From Sphingomonadales bacterium UBA6157 (lineage in GTDB: Bacteria > Pseudomonadota > Alphaproteobacteria > Sphingomonadales > Sphingomonadaceae), in assembly GCA_002423025.1 (NCBI GenBank), contig DIUN01000038.1, positions 7,578 to 71,577 of the forward strand: 64,000 bases of DNA, written 5' to 3'. The position numbers and the translations under genes were made by a program. A model generated the notes under the pieces. It made no database searches. It saw only the letters and a program-made list of their open reading frames with translations, and had not been told where the DNA came from. Shown in pieces: positions 38,358 to 48,198 of this stretch (the first letter of the stretch is position 1; every line of letters begins with the position of its first letter).

Positions 38358-40991
38358 TCAACCGAACGTGCGCTGCCACCAGCCCTTGCGAGCCGGAGCG
38401 GCGGGCGCGCCCTCTGCCTCAGCCGTGGCCGGGGCCTCGGTTGCGGCAGCGGCTTCCACCTGGGGCTCAGGCGCTGCGGCCTCCGCGGCGGCCTTGGGCT
38501 TGCGCGGCGCACGCTTGGGCTTGGCAGCCTCGGGCGCGGCTTCGGCGACCGGCTCGGGCGCCGCTACGGCGACCGGCTTTGCAGCAGCGGGCTTTGCGGC
38601 AACCGCCTTGGCAGCCGCAGGCTTGGCTGCGGGCTTGGCAGCGGCCTTGGAGGGGCGCTTGCGAATCGCCTTTGCGGCGGGCTCGGCGGCAGCCTCCGCA
38701 GGGGCTTCCACAACTGGCTCGGCCACGACTTCGGCAGTTGCTTCCACCTTGGCCTTGCCACCACGGCGGCGCGACGGCTTGGCCGGTGCAGCTTCGGGCT
38801 CGGGCGCTGCAGCAATCACCGGTGCCGCTTCCACGGCCTCGATCACGGCTTCGGCTTCCGTTGCGGCACCTGGCTTGCGGCGGCGCGGACGGCGCGGCTT
38901 GGCACCGGCTTCCCCGGCGCCTTCCGCAGCCGGGGCGGCAGCAGCAGCCACGGCTTCGGTTTCACCAGCTTCGGCCACGGCTTCGCCATCACGCGGCGCG
39001 CCTTCACGCTTGCCACGGCGGCCACGACGACGGCGCTTGCGATCACCGCGCTCGCGCTCGGTGCCGGTATCGGCTTCCTCGCCAGCATCCGCGGCTTCAA
39101 CAGGCTCGGCGCCCTCTTCCGCGGGTGTTGTCGCTTCGGCAGCTTCGTCCTTGCCGGGCTCGCGGTCACGGCCACCGCCACGACGGCGACGGCGCTTGCC
39201 GTTGCGGCCACCACGGTCCCGCTCGCCGCGTTCGCCGCGCTCGGCCCGCTCCTCGTCGGTCTCGTCCTCGTCGCCTTCTTCGGAGACGAAATCATCGGGA
39301 TCATCCTCGATCCGCACCGGTACCGGCAGGGCGCGCATGTCCACCTTCTTGGTGGGCGGCGGGCCGCCGGCATCGATGGCGAAGTTCGGGCCGATGAGCG
39401 ACTCATCCGGCACGGTGACGATGGTGACGCCGTAAAGCTCCTCAAGCTCGGCAAGCTCGATGCGCTTGCGGTTGAGGATGTAGACAGCCACTTCATCGCC
39501 GGCGCGCAGCGTGAACTCGCTGGCGCGGCCGCGCAGGGCCTCGGCTTCCAGCGCGCGCAGGGCGGCCAGCGCCGCCGATGCGACCGAGCGCACCATGCCG
39601 GTGCCCTCGCACATCGGGCAGATATGGGTGGAGGCTTCCAGCACGCCGGTGCGCAGGCGCTGGCGGCTCATCTCGAGCAGGCCGAAGGCAGAGATGCGGC
39701 CGATCTGCACGCGGGCGCGGTCGTTGCGCATCGCGTCCTTCATGGCCTTTTCCACGCGGCGGATGTTGCCGGTGTTCTCCATGTCGATGAAATCGATGAC
39801 CACGAGGCCGGCCATGTCGCGCAGGCGCAGCTGGCGGCCGATCTCCTCGGCAGCCTCCAGGTTGGTCTTGGTGGCGGTTTCCTCGATGCCATATTCGCGG
39901 GTGGAACGCCCGGAGTTGATATCGATGGAGACCAGCGCCTCGGTCGGGTTGATGACGATATAGCCGCCGGACTTCAGCTGCACGACCGGCTGGTACATGC
40001 CCTCAAGCTGCGCCTCGACGCCGAAGCGCTGGAACAGCGGCACATTGTCGGAATATTCCACCACCTTGGGCGTGTGCCCGGGCATCAGCATCGACATGAA
40101 GCGCGAAGCGGCCTCATAGCCCTCGGGGCCTTCCACCAGCACCTGCTCGATGTCGCGATGGTAGATATCGCGGATGGCGCGCTTGATGAGGTCCGAATCC
40201 TGATGGATCAGCGCCGGCGCCGATGATGACAGGGTGCGCTCACGGATCTCGTCCCACAGGCGGGTGAGATAATCGAAATCGCGGCGGATATCCTCGGAGC
40301 TGCGCTTGAGGCCGGCAGTGCGGACGATGGCGCCCATGCCCTGCGGCAGCTTCAGTTCCGACATGATCGACTTGAGGCGCTTGCGATCGGCCAGGTTGGA
40401 GATCTTGCGCGAGATGCCGCCGCCATGGGCGGTGTTGGGCATCAGCACGCAATAGCGGCCGGCGAGGCTGAGATAGGTGGTGAGCGCCGCGCCCTTGGAG
40501 CCGCGCTCCTCCTTCACGACCTGGATCAGCAGCACCTGGCGGCGGCGGATGACTTCCTGGATCTTGTAGCGGCGGCGCAGCGACTGGCGCTTGCGGCGCA
40601 GAGCATCGGTCGGCTCGTCATGCTGGCCACCGGTTTCAGCGACTTCCTCGCCATCCTCGTCCTCATGGTGATGGTCATCACCATGGTTGTCCTGCTCGGC
40701 GGCCAGCTCGGCCTCCTCGCGCAGCAGGGCTTCGCGATCCTCACGGGGAATCTGGTAATAATCCGGGTGGATTTCGGAAAAGGCCAGGAAGCCGTGGCGG
40801 TTGCCGCCATATTCGACAAAGGCCGCCTGCAGCGACGGCTCGACGCGCGTTACCTTGGCGAGATAGATGTTGCCCTTGAGCTGCTTCCTGTCGGCAGCTT
40901 CGAAATCAAACTCTTCGATTCTTTGTCCGTTGACCACCGCAACCCGGGTCTCCTCCGGGTGGCGGGCGTCGATCAGCATGCGTAGTGACAT
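38358..40991 (-). CDS. rne: Ribonuclease E/G
   Basis: Main endoribonuclease of RNA decay and rRNA processing; 877 residues. N-terminal S1 domain (GNIYLAKVTRVEPSLQAAFVEYG) is interrupted by an acidic, His-rich insert (about residues 85-130). The 5' sensor and RNase H-like parts follow, then the DNase-like catalytic core with DINSGRST and VIDFIDMEN carrying the Mg-binding Asp residues, and the zinc link CPMCEGTG. From about residue 540 the C-terminus is a long Arg/Ala/Pro/Glu-rich low-complexity scaffold, expected to bind RNA and degradosome partners, ending GWWQRTFG. A leader of more than 400 bases precedes it. Confidence 0.93.
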   Translation of the reverse strand: MSLRMLIDARHPEETRVAVVNGQRIEEFDFEAADRKQLKGNIYLAKVTRVEPSLQAAFVEYGGNRHGFLAFSEIHPDYYQIPREDREALLREEAELAAEQDNHGDDHHHEDEDGEEVAETGGQHDEPTDALRRKRQSLRRRYKIQEVIRRRQVLLIQVVKEERGSKGAALTTYLSLAGRYCVLMPNTAHGGGISRKISNLADRKRLKSIMSELKLPQGMGAIVRTAGLKRSSEDIRRDFDYLTRLWDEIRERTLSSSAPALIHQDSDLIKRAIRDIYHRDIEQVLVEGPEGYEAASRFMSMLMPGHTPKVVEYSDNVPLFQRFGVEAQLEGMYQPVVQLKSGGYIVINPTEALVSIDINSGRSTREYGIEETATKTNLEAAEEIGRQLRLRDMAGLVVIDFIDMENTGNIRRVEKAMKDAMRNDRARVQIGRISAFGLLEMSRQRLRTGVLEASTHICPMCEGTGMVRSVASAALAALRALEAEALRGRASEFTLRAGDEVAVYILNRKRIELAELEELYGVTIVTVPDESLIGPNFAIDAGGPPPTKKVDMRALPVPVRIEDDPDDFVSEEGDEDETDEERAERGERGERDRGGRNGKRRRRRGGGRDREPGKDEAAEATTPAEEGAEPVEAADAGEEADTGTERERGDRKRRRRGRRGKREGAPRDGEAVAEAGETEAVAAAAAPAAEGAGEAGAKPRRPRRRKPGAATEAEAVIEAVEAAPVIAAAPEPEAAPAKPSRRRGGKAKVEATAEVVAEPVVEAPAEAAAEPAAKAIRKRPSKAAAKPAAKPAAAKAVAAKPAAAKPVAVAAPEPVAEAAPEAAKPKRAPRKPKAAAEAAAPEPQVEAAAATEAPATAEAEGAPAAPARKGWWQRTFG

Positions 40992-41425
40992 TATTATGCT
41001 CCATGGCGCGGCGGCCCCGGCCCGAAACCGGGTGGAGGCGGCGGCGCATATGACTGCCAGCGCCGCGCCGACCGGACGGTCGCGCTACGGGCTGGGCGGA
41101 TTGTTGCAGGACTGTGAGAATGGGAGCCGGCGCAGGCCACGACACCGCCAAGGCCGGAAGCGCCTGCAAGGCGGCTCCCGATCGACGATGACATGCTGCG
41201 CTCATCCGGCCCCTGACTTTCAAATCTATGCCCGGCCTCGACCCCGGCCGGGAGTGCGTGTTCTCAAGGCCTTGCGCCAAACATCGCCTTTGCAGGCAAC
41301 AGGACGAAAGGCCCGGAAATGACAGCGGCCAAGCCACTGTTACGCTACAGGTAGCAGCGCATGGCCGGTGCGGCAAGTGCGGGCGAGATGTTGGCACATG
41401 ACGGCGGCGCTGCGGCGCGCGCACG
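40992..41425. other. Long gene-free leader upstream of rne
   Basis: 434 bases between the rne start codon and the rpsD terminator contain no credible gene on either strand. The stretch is GC-rich with several short inverted repeats (for example GGCCCCGGCCCGAAACCGGG near the rne start). RNase E genes commonly have long 5' untranslated leaders through which the enzyme limits its own mRNA; that would fit here but is not shown by the sequence. Confidence 0.45.
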
Positions 41426-41462
41426 AAAAAGGCGCTGGCCGCCCCTTGGGCAGCCAGCGCCT
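41426..41462 (-). terminator. Rho-independent terminator after rpsD
   Basis: AGGCGCTGGC (41430-41439) and GCCAGCGCCT (41453-41462) form a 10-bp stem; on the minus strand it is followed by TTTTTCG. It lies about 40 bases beyond the rpsD stop. Confidence 0.82.
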
Positions 41463-41479
41463 GATGTTCGTTCCGAAAG

Positions 41480-41517
41480 CTTAGCGCGAATAGAATAAAC
41501 CTTAGCGCGAATAGAAT
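41480..41517. repeat. 17-bp direct duplication of the rpsD 3' end
   Basis: CTTAGCGCGAATAGAAT occurs at 41480-41496 and again at 41501-41517. The second copy is the last codons of rpsD (Phe-Tyr-Ser-Arg-stop read on the minus strand); the first lies just after the stop. This looks like a small tandem duplication of the gene end that leaves the protein intact. Confidence 0.8.
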
Positions 41518-42113
41518 TCGACGACGAGGTTCGGTTCCATCTTCACCGGATAGGGCACTTCATCCAGCGTCGGGACGCGGATGTAGGTGGCCTTGGGGCC
41601 GTCCATGGTGACATATTCCGGCACATCACGCTCGGTGAGGCCCTGGGCTTCCATGACCAGCGCCATTTCCTTGGCCTTGGCGCCGAGCTCGACGACATCA
41701 CCCGGCTTCACCTTGGCGGAGCCGATGTTGCAACGGCGGCCGTTGACCAGGATGTGGCCGTGGTTGACGATCTGGCGGGCCGAGAAGATGGTCGGCGCGA
41801 ACTTGGCGCGATAGACCACCATGTCGAGGCGCTGCTCGAGCAGGCCGATGAGGTTCTGCGAGGTATCGCCCTTCATGCGGACGGCTTCGTCATAAACCTT
41901 GCGGAACTGCTTCTCGGTGACATCACCGTAATAGCCCTTGAGCTTCTGCTTGGCCTTCAGCTGGATGCCGAAGTCCGAGATCTTGCTCTTGCGGCGCTGG
42001 CCGTGCTGGCCTGGGCCATATTCACGCTTGTTGACCGGGGACTTGGGACGGCCCCAGATGTTCTCGCCCATACGGCGATCAAGCTTGTACTTTGCGTTAT
42101 GACGCTTGCTCAT
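41502..42113 (-). CDS. rpsD: 30S ribosomal protein S4
   Basis: Primary 16S rRNA-binding protein of the small subunit, 203 residues. It starts [26 protein letters not shown] and carries the S4 RNA-binding domain ([32 protein letters not shown]) at about residues 92-155, ending VVEFYSR. Alphaproteobacterial form without the N-terminal zinc cysteines. Divergent from rpoZ with 286 bases between, which hold the promoters of both; encoded alone, as is common in this class. Confidence 0.96.
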   Translation of the reverse strand: MSKRHNAKYKLDRRMGENIWGRPKSPVNKREYGPGQHGQRRKSKISDFGIQLKAKQKLKGYYGDVTEKQFRKVYDEAVRMKGDTSQNLIGLLEQRLDMVVYRAKFAPTIFSARQIVNHGHILVNGRRCNIGSAKVKPGDVVELGAKAKEMALVMEAQGLTERDVPEYVTMDGPKATYIRVPTLDEVPYPVKMEPNLVVEFYSR

Positions 42114-42399
42114 GATAACTCGCTTTCAACTTGCTGCTGTCCGGCACCTGCCAGCCGCGAGGCCTGCAAGCACCTTCAGGTTCTGACGAACCGTGATCCC
42201 CGGCCTCGCACCGCCTGACGCAAAGGTCGGGCGCGGCCACTGCTTCACCGGGGGTGCAGGGCCAATTGCGAAGCGGCGGGGGCTAGACCAAGCCGGCGCA
42301 TCCGTCAAGCTCTGGCACCGGCGGCGGTGCCGGAAAGCTTGACTCTGCCGGCCCCATCCGCCATGTGCCGCGCTTCCCAAAGACCCGGAGATTACCGCC

Positions 42400-42741
42400 A
42401 TGGCGCGCGTTACAGTCGAGGATTGCGTCGACAAGATCCCGAACCGCTTCGACCTGGTGCTGCTGGCTGCAACCCGCGCCCGTGCCATCTCCAGCGGTTC
42501 CGAACTCACCGTTGATCGCGATCGGGACAAAAACCCGGTCGTCGCCCTGCGCGAGATCGCTGAAGAGACGGTGGCTCCCGAGTTCCTGCGCGAGGCGCTT
42601 GTCACCTCGATGCAGCGCGTTGTCGCCAATGAGGATGACACGCCGGATGCCATCGGTTCGCTCTCGGCCTCGGCTGAAGCCCTGCGGATCACGGCTGCAC
42701 AGCCGCCGCGGAACCAGAACCTGGGTCCGGATTACGAATAG
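42400..42741 (+). CDS. rpoZ: RNA polymerase omega subunit
   Basis: A 113-residue protein that helps fold and hold the beta' subunit of RNA polymerase and, in many bacteria, forms part of the ppGpp site. Conserved core [29 protein letters not shown], with [11 protein letters not shown] following. The C-terminal 40 residues are a variable tail. It precedes the ppGpp synthetase/hydrolase gene rsh, the usual arrangement, although a small gene on the other strand lies between them. Confidence 0.95.
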   Translation: MARVTVEDCVDKIPNRFDLVLLAATRARAISSGSELTVDRDRDKNPVVALREIAEETVAPEFLREALVTSMQRVVANEDDTPDAIGSLSASAEALRITAAQPPRNQNLGPDYE

Positions 42742-42749
42742 TCGCGGCA

Positions 42750-42862
42750 GCGCCCAAGGCTCGCCTTGGGCGCCGACTCGCGGCTATTCCGGCCAGCGAG
42801 GCGGTTGGCCTGGCCAACCGAACTCGTCTGACGTCAGCGCGGGCTTTGCCCGCGCTTTTTTT
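42750..42862 (+). terminator. rpoZ terminator region with three inverted repeats
   Basis: GCGCCCAAGGC (42750-42760) with GCCTTGGGCGC (42763-42773); CGGTTGGCC (42802-42810) with GGCCAACCG (42812-42820); and AGCGCGGGC (42836-42844) with GCCCGCGCT (42848-42856) followed by seven Ts (42856-42862). The last is a clear rho-independent terminator; the first two have no T-run, and the middle one, with a single-base spacer, also resembles an operator. Confidence 0.75.
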
Positions 42863-42877
42863 GCGCGCTGAAACGCC

Positions 42878-43348
42878 CTAGCGCCGCTTCACGAACTTGA
42901 GCGCCACCCCGTCCGCCTCGCGCCGCCCCTGCCACGCGCCATCCTCATCCCGCACGAACCGCGCCAGCACCCGGCCGCCCCGGTCCGCCAGCAGCACCTC
43001 CTCCCCCAGCAGCCGCCAGCGCGTCGCGGTGAAAAACCCCTCCGGGCACGTCGCGCCCACGGTTGCGCTGCGCAGCCCGCCGCTCCAGGCATGGTCCCGC
43101 AGCGTCACCTCGCAGGCCCGCCCGCCGGCCGCCAGCCCGAGCTGCCAATCCCCCAGCATCCGCGCCGGCGAGACTGGCGGCAGCAAGCGCTTCGGCGGGG
43201 CTTCAGGAGCAACTTCGGCTGCCACCCCGGCTTGCGGCGCTTCGGCCTCGGCCGCCGGCGCAGGCGCCCGCTGCCGCGCCACCACCACCGGCATTTGCGC
43301 CCCGGCCAGCATCATCAGCGCCAGACCCAGCATCGTCACTCCCCACAC
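42878..43348 (-). CDS. Small exported protein, AprI/Inh protease-inhibitor-like
   Basis: A 156-residue protein with a hydrophobic N-terminus (VTMLGLALMMLAGAQ) that looks like a signal peptide, an Ala/Pro-rich linker to about residue 58, and a compact C-terminal domain. The domain begins ARMLGDWQLGLAAGGRACEVTL and includes a second cysteine (ATCPEGFF), a beta-barrel pattern like the AprI/Inh family of metalloprotease inhibitors. The match is by pattern only. It lies between rpoZ and rsh on the opposite strand and breaks their usual adjacency. Confidence 0.6.
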   Translation of the reverse strand: MWGVTMLGLALMMLAGAQMPVVVARQRAPAPAAEAEAPQAGVAAEVAPEAPPKRLLPPVSPARMLGDWQLGLAAGGRACEVTLRDHAWSGGLRSATVGATCPEGFFTATRWRLLGEEVLLADRGGRVLARFVRDEDGAWQGRREADGVALKFVKRR

Positions 43349-43441
43349 AACACGCCGCGCCAGCAGAGGCCCCGCGCGCGCCTTTCGTCAAGCTGCGTAT
43401 CACAGGTTGCGTATGCCCCCCGCACACCCCAATATCCCAGC

Positions 43442-45547
43442 ATGTTGCGGCAGTATGAACTCGTTGAGCGCGTAAAAGCCTATGATCCTGATGCCAATGA
43501 GGATCTGCTGAACCGCGCCTATGTGTTCTCCATGCGCGCCCATGGCAGCCAGCTGCGCGCCAGCGGCGACCCGTATTTCAGCCATCCCATTGAAGTGGCA
43601 GGTATTCTTACCGGCCTGAAGCTGGATGACGAGACCATCGCCACCGGCATCCTGCACGATACCATCGAGGACACGGTGGCGACGCAGGAGGAGATCAACC
43701 GGCTGTTCGGGCCGAGTGTCGGCCGGCTGGTGGATGGCGTCACCAAGCTCAGCCGCATCGAGGCGCAGACCGACAGCGAGCGCCAGGCCGAGAACCTGCG
43801 CAAGTTCCTGCTCGCCATGTCCACCGATATCCGGGTGCTGCTGGTCAAGCTGGCGGACCGGCTGCACAATATGCGGACGCTGCGGCACATCAAATCCGAG
43901 GAGAAGCGCCGCCGCATCGCGCGCGAAACCATGGATATCTATGCGCCGCTGGCCGAGCGCATCGGCATGTACGGCTTCATGGACGAGCTGCAGGAGCTGG
44001 CCTTTGCCGAGCTGGAGCCGGAAGCGCACGAGATGATCACCTCGCGGCTGGAAAAGCTGCGGACCAGCGGTGGCGACACGGTGGCGCGCATCGCCTCGGG
44101 CATCAAGCTGGTGCTGAGCCAGAAGGGCATCGATGCCGAGGTGATGGGCCGCGAGAAGCGCCCCTATTCCATCTGGCGCAAGATGCAGGGCCGGCAGATG
44201 ACCTTCGAGGCGCTGTCCGACGTGATGGCCTTTCGCGTTATCGTGGATGACGAGGCGGAGTGCTACCGGGCGCTCGGCGTGGTGCACGGCCGCTGGCCGA
44301 TGGTCTTCGGCCGCTTCAAGGATTTCATCTCGGCGACCAAGCGCAACGGCTACAAGAGCATCCACACCACGGTGATGCACAATGAGAATGCCCGCATCGA
44401 GGTGCAGATCCGCACCCAGCGCATGCACGAGGAGGCCGAGAACGGCCTGGCCGCGCACTGGGCCTACAAGCAGGGCGGCGATGGCGCCTCGGCGCGCGAG
44501 GCCTACCCCTGGCTCGATGACCTGCTCGAGATCCTGCACGATGCCGCCACGCCCGAGGAGCTGCTGGAGAACGCCCGGATGGCGATGTTCCAGGACCAGG
44601 TGTTCGTGTTCACCCCCAAGGGCGCGCTCTACCAGCTGCCGCGCGATTCCACGCCGGTGGACTTCGCCTATGCCGTGCACTCGGACCTTGGGGACAGCTG
44701 CGTGGGCGCCAAGGTGAATGGCCGGGTGGTGCCGCTGCGCACCCGGCTCTCCAACGGCGACCAGGTCGAGATCTTGCGCTCCAAGCAGGCCGCGCCCGAT
44801 CCGGCGTGGGAAGGCTTTGTCGCCTCGGCCAAGGCCCGCTCGGCAATCCGCCGCCATGTGCGCAACAAGGCGCTGCAGGAGAGCCATGCGATGGGCCACA
44901 AGCTGCTCGATTCGCTGGCCATCCGGCTCAAGATCGCGCTCGGCGAGGATGTGCTCGGGCCGGCGCTGGGCCGGCTGAAGCTGGCGGACCGGGCGGCGCT
45001 GGAGCTGGCCATGGCACGCGGCAACCTGAGCGATGCGCAAGTGTCCGAAGCGCTGGTGCCCGGCTCGACCGCGGGCCAGAAGCCGCGCCGCAAGCGCGGC
45101 AAGCCTGGGCCGGCGGCCGTCTCCATCCATGGCCTGACACCGGGCGTGGCGTTCGATCTCGCCCCCTGCTGCCACCCCATCCCGGGGGACAGGATTGTCG
45201 GCATCCGCCATGCCGGCCAGCCGATCACGGTGCACACCATCGATTGTGCGGTGCTGGCCGATGAGTCCGGCGAGTGGCTGGAAGTCTCCTGGGGCGAGGA
45301 GACCGACGGCGCCATCGCGCGCATCGCCGTGGTGGTGCACAACCAGACCGGCGCGCTGGCCTCGCTCACCGCCTCGCTGGCCGCGCACAATGCCAACATC
45401 GTCAACCTGGCGCTGAAGCACCGGGACCGCGAGTTCCACACCGATGTCATCGACATCGAAGTGGAGGACCTGAAGCACCTCACCGGCATTCTCGCGGCGC
45501 TGCGCAACGTGAATGCCATTGTCTCCGCCGAGCGGATGCGCGGCTAA
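43442..45547 (+). CDS. rsh: Bifunctional (p)ppGpp synthetase/hydrolase, RelA/SpoT family
   Basis: A 701-residue stringent-response enzyme. The HD hydrolase domain is intact ([20 protein letters not shown] with His72-Asp73, [12 protein letters not shown]); the synthetase domain follows with [21 protein letters not shown] and EVQIRT; then TGS ([27 protein letters not shown]), the helical/zinc-finger part with [12 protein letters not shown] and a C-terminal ACT domain. This full length suggests both making and breaking ppGpp. The upstream extension of the frame from 43091 is not homologous; the ATG at 43442 begins the known N-terminus. Only 53 bases before pyrE. Confidence 0.94.
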   Translation: MLRQYELVERVKAYDPDANEDLLNRAYVFSMRAHGSQLRASGDPYFSHPIEVAGILTGLKLDDETIATGILHDTIEDTVATQEEINRLFGPSVGRLVDGVTKLSRIEAQTDSERQAENLRKFLLAMSTDIRVLLVKLADRLHNMRTLRHIKSEEKRRRIARETMDIYAPLAERIGMYGFMDELQELAFAELEPEAHEMITSRLEKLRTSGGDTVARIASGIKLVLSQKGIDAEVMGREKRPYSIWRKMQGRQMTFEALSDVMAFRVIVDDEAECYRALGVVHGRWPMVFGRFKDFISATKRNGYKSIHTTVMHNENARIEVQIRTQRMHEEAENGLAAHWAYKQGGDGASAREAYPWLDDLLEILHDAATPEELLENARMAMFQDQVFVFTPKGALYQLPRDSTPVDFAYAVHSDLGDSCVGAKVNGRVVPLRTRLSNGDQVEILRSKQAAPDPAWEGFVASAKARSAIRRHVRNKALQESHAMGHKLLDSLAIRLKIALGEDVLGPALGRLKLADRAALELAMARGNLSDAQVSEALVPGSTAGQKPRRKRGKPGPAAVSIHGLTPGVAFDLAPCCHPIPGDRIVGIRHAGQPITVHTIDCAVLADESGEWLEVSWGEETDGAIARIAVVVHNQTGALASLTASLAAHNANIVNLALKHRDREFHTDVIDIEVEDLKHLTGILAALRNVNAIVSAERMRG

Positions 45548-45600
45548 GGCGCAGGCCGAGAGAGTCGCATCCCGCCCCCAACCCTGCTAGGCGCGCCCCC

Positions 45601-46185
45601 ATGATGACCGAAGCCGAAATCCTTGCTGAATTCCGCGCCGCCGAAGCCCTGCTCGAAGGCCATTTCATCCTTTCGTCGGGGTTGCGCTCCTCGCGCTACC
45701 TGCAGTGCGCGCGGGTGCTGATGGACCCGGCGCGGGCGACCCGGCTGGCCGAGGCGCTGGCCGAGAAGATCCCCGCCGAAGTGAAGGCGCAAGTCACCGC
45801 CGTCATCGCCCCGGCGATGGGCGGGCTGATCTGCGGCCATGAGCTGGCGCGGGCGCTGGGCGTGCTCTCGATGTTCGTCGAGCGGCCCACCGGCACCTTC
45901 GAGCTGCGCCGCGGCTTCCGGTTGGAGCCGGGCCAGAAGGTGCTGCTGATGGAGGATGTGGTGACCACCGGCCTCTCCTCCCGCGAGGCGATTGCAGCGG
46001 TGAACGCGGCGGGCGGCAATGTCATCCATGCCGCCTCGCTGGTCGATCGCTCCAATGGCACCGCTGATCTTGGCGTGCCGTTCACGCCGCTGCTGCGCCT
46101 CGATGTGCCGAGCTACGCGCCCGATGCGCTGCCACCCGAGCTCGCCGCCATCCCCGCCATCAAGCCCGGAAGCCGTGCGGCATGA
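45601..46185 (+). CDS. pyrE: Orotate phosphoribosyltransferase
   Basis: Joins orotate with PRPP to give OMP in pyrimidine synthesis (EC 2.4.2.10). The 194-residue protein has the PRPP-binding motif [30 protein letters not shown] near the N-terminus and [16 protein letters not shown]. Start at the first of two adjacent ATG codons (45601 or 45604). Its end overlaps pdxJ by 4 bases. Confidence 0.93.
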   Translation: MMTEAEILAEFRAAEALLEGHFILSSGLRSSRYLQCARVLMDPARATRLAEALAEKIPAEVKAQVTAVIAPAMGGLICGHELARALGVLSMFVERPTGTFELRRGFRLEPGQKVLLMEDVVTTGLSSREAIAAVNAAGGNVIHAASLVDRSNGTADLGVPFTPLLRLDVPSYAPDALPPELAAIPAIKPGSRAA

Positions 46186-46925
46186 GCGGGCACCTGAGGC
46201 TTGGCGTCAACATCGATCATGTCGCCACCATCCGCAACGCCCGCGGCGGCCTGCATCCGGACCCGGTGCGCGCCGCGCTGATGGCCGCCGAGGCCGGCGC
46301 CGATGGCATCACCGCGCACCTGCGCGAGGACCGGCGCCACATCACCGATGCCGATCTTGACCGGCTGGTGGGCAGCATCAGCCTGCCGCTCAACCTGGAG
46401 ATGGCCGCAACAGACGAGATGCTGGCGATTGCGCTCTCCCACAAGCCGCACGCTGCCTGCATCGTGCCCGAGCGCCGCGCCGAGCGCACCACGGAAGGCG
46501 GGCTGGACGCCGCCGGCCAGCACAATGTGCTCGCCCCCATCGTCAGCCGCCTGCAGGATGCCGGCATCCGCGTCAGCCTGTTCATCGCGCCCGAGGCGCA
46601 CCAGCTGGAAGCCGCTGCCCGGCTTGGCGCGCCGGTCGTGGAGCTGCACACCGGCCCCTATGCCCATGCCATCACCGAGGAGGAGATTGCGACCGAACTG
46701 GCCCGGCTGGTCAAGGCGGCGGACCATGGCGCCTCGCTCGGGCTGGAGATGCACGCCGGGCACGGCCTGACTTTTGACAATGTGCGCCCTGTGGCGGCGC
46801 TGCCGCAGCTGGCCGAGCTCAATATCGGCCATTTCCTCATCGGCGAGGCGGTGTTCACCGGCCTTGGCCCGGCGATCAGGCGGATGCGCGCGGAGATGGA
46901 CGCCGCGCGAGCTGGCAGCCAGTGA
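46182..46925 (+). CDS. pdxJ: Pyridoxine 5'-phosphate synthase
   Basis: Last step of the DXP-dependent vitamin B6 pathway: condenses 3-amino-2-oxopropyl phosphate with 1-deoxyxylulose 5-phosphate (EC 2.6.99.2). TIM-barrel protein of 247 residues with [46 protein letters not shown] and GHGLTFDNV, all characteristic. Overlaps pyrE upstream (ATGA) and acpS downstream (GTGA), so the genes are coupled. Confidence 0.95.
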   Translation: MSGHLRLGVNIDHVATIRNARGGLHPDPVRAALMAAEAGADGITAHLREDRRHITDADLDRLVGSISLPLNLEMAATDEMLAIALSHKPHAACIVPERRAERTTEGGLDAAGQHNVLAPIVSRLQDAGIRVSLFIAPEAHQLEAAARLGAPVVELHTGPYAHAITEEEIATELARLVKAADHGASLGLEMHAGHGLTFDNVRPVAALPQLAELNIGHFLIGEAVFTGLGPAIRRMRAEMDAARAGSQ

Positions 46926-47344
46926 TCATCCCGCCCGGCCTGTTCGTGCTCGGGCTCGGCTCGGACCTTTGCAACATCGAGCGTATCGAGAACAGCATCG
47001 CCCGCTTCGGAGATCGCTTTCTTGCCCGCGTCTTCACCGATATCGAGCGCGCCAAGGCAGACCGCCGGGTGCTCACCCGCACCGCCACTTTCGCCAAGCG
47101 CTTTGCCGCCAAGGAGGCGTGCTCCAAGGCGCTCGGCACCGGCTTTCGGGATGGCGTGTTCATGCGGGACATGGGCGTCGTCAATCTGCCGTCCGGCGCC
47201 CCCACGTTGGCGCTGGCCGGCGGGGCTGCGGCAAGGCTGGCGCAAATCACCCCCAACGGGCATAAGGCGCACATTCATCTGACGATCACTGACGACCATC
47301 CATGGGCGCAGGCCATCGTGCTCATCACAGCGAGTCCCCTATGA
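46922..47344 (+). CDS. acpS: Holo-[acyl-carrier-protein] synthase
   Basis: Transfers phosphopantetheine from CoA to acyl carrier protein (EC 2.7.8.7). The 140-residue protein has [13 protein letters not shown] and [18 protein letters not shown], with the Asp and Glu that bind magnesium. GTG start overlapping the pdxJ stop. Its stop overlaps the lepB start (ATGA). Confidence 0.93.
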   Translation: MIIPPGLFVLGLGSDLCNIERIENSIARFGDRFLARVFTDIERAKADRRVLTRTATFAKRFAAKEACSKALGTGFRDGVFMRDMGVVNLPSGAPTLALAGGAAARLAQITPNGHKAHIHLTITDDHPWAQAIVLITASPL

Positions 47345-48198
47345 CCGAGGCGCCGACGCCCGCAGCCACCGTGAAGAAGCCCACCAACTGGGCCAGCGAA
47401 GTCTGGCAACTGTTCCTGCTCGTGCTGGCCGTGCTGGCCGTGCACAGCTTTGTCGCCAAGCCGTTCTTCATCCCGTCAGGCTCGATGCTGCCGACCCTGC
47501 ACATCGGGGACCGGCTGATCGTCACCAAATACCCCTATGGCTTCTCCTATCTCTCGCCCTCGCTCAACATCCTGCCCGAGATGCCCGGCCGGCTGCTCGG
47601 CCGCATGCCGGAGCGCGGCGACATCGCCGTCATCAAGTCCCCGCGGGACAAGGTGGACTTCATCAAGCGCGTCATCGCGCTGCCGGGTGACACGGTGCAG
47701 ATGAAGGACGGCGCGCTGTGGCTCAACGGCGCCCCGGTGCAGCGCGAGCGGATGGCGGATTACGAGATTCCGGTCAGCCCCAACAGCGATTGCCTGTCGT
47801 TCATCGATGCCGTGTATCGCACCACCAACGCCGCCGGCCAGCCGGTGTGCCGCTACCCGGCCTATCGCGAAACGCTCCCCGGCGGCCGCAGCTACCTGAC
47901 GCTCGATCTGGCGCAGATGCCGCAGGACAATACCGAGCCGCAGATCGTGCCCGAGGGCCATATCTTCCTGATGGGTGACAACCGCGACAACAGCCAGGAC
48001 AGCCGCTTCGAGGTGATCCGTGATGGCCTTGGCATGCTGCCGATCGAGAACCTGGTTGGCCGCGCCGAGTTCATCACCTTCTCGCTCGATGGCTCGACGG
48101 ACTGGAACCCGCTGACCTGGCTGAGCGCGCTGCGCCCGGATCGCTTCTTCATCAATCTTGAGGCGAACGGGCACGCGGCGGAGAAACCGGCCGGGTGA
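47341..48198 (+). CDS. lepB: Signal peptidase I
   Basis: Membrane serine protease that removes signal peptides from exported proteins; 285 residues. One N-terminal membrane helix (about 21-40), then [11 protein letters not shown] with catalytic Ser48, [12 protein letters not shown] with general-base Lys109, and [11 protein letters not shown], box E of the family. It ends the pyrE-pdxJ-acpS-lepB overlapping series; its stop overlaps the permease gene start. In many alphaproteobacteria rnc and era follow lepB; they are absent here. Confidence 0.95.
   Translation: MTEAPTPAATVKKPTNWASEVWQLFLLVLAVLAVHSFVAKPFFIPSGSMLPTLHIGDRLIVTKYPYGFSYLSPSLNILPEMPGRLLGRMPERGDIAVIKSPRDKVDFIKRVIALPGDTVQMKDGALWLNGAPVQRERMADYEIPVSPNSDCLSFIDAVYRTTNAAGQPVCRYPAYRETLPGGRSYLTLDLAQMPQDNTEPQIVPEGHIFLMGDNRDNSQDSRFEVIRDGLGMLPIENLVGRAEFITFSLDGSTDWNPLTWLSALRPDRFFINLEANGHAAEKPAG

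Noticed and set aside
43091..43441. Upstream extension of the rsh frame
   Set aside because: It overlaps the AprI-like gene antisense, and the RelA/SpoT N-terminus begins at 43442.
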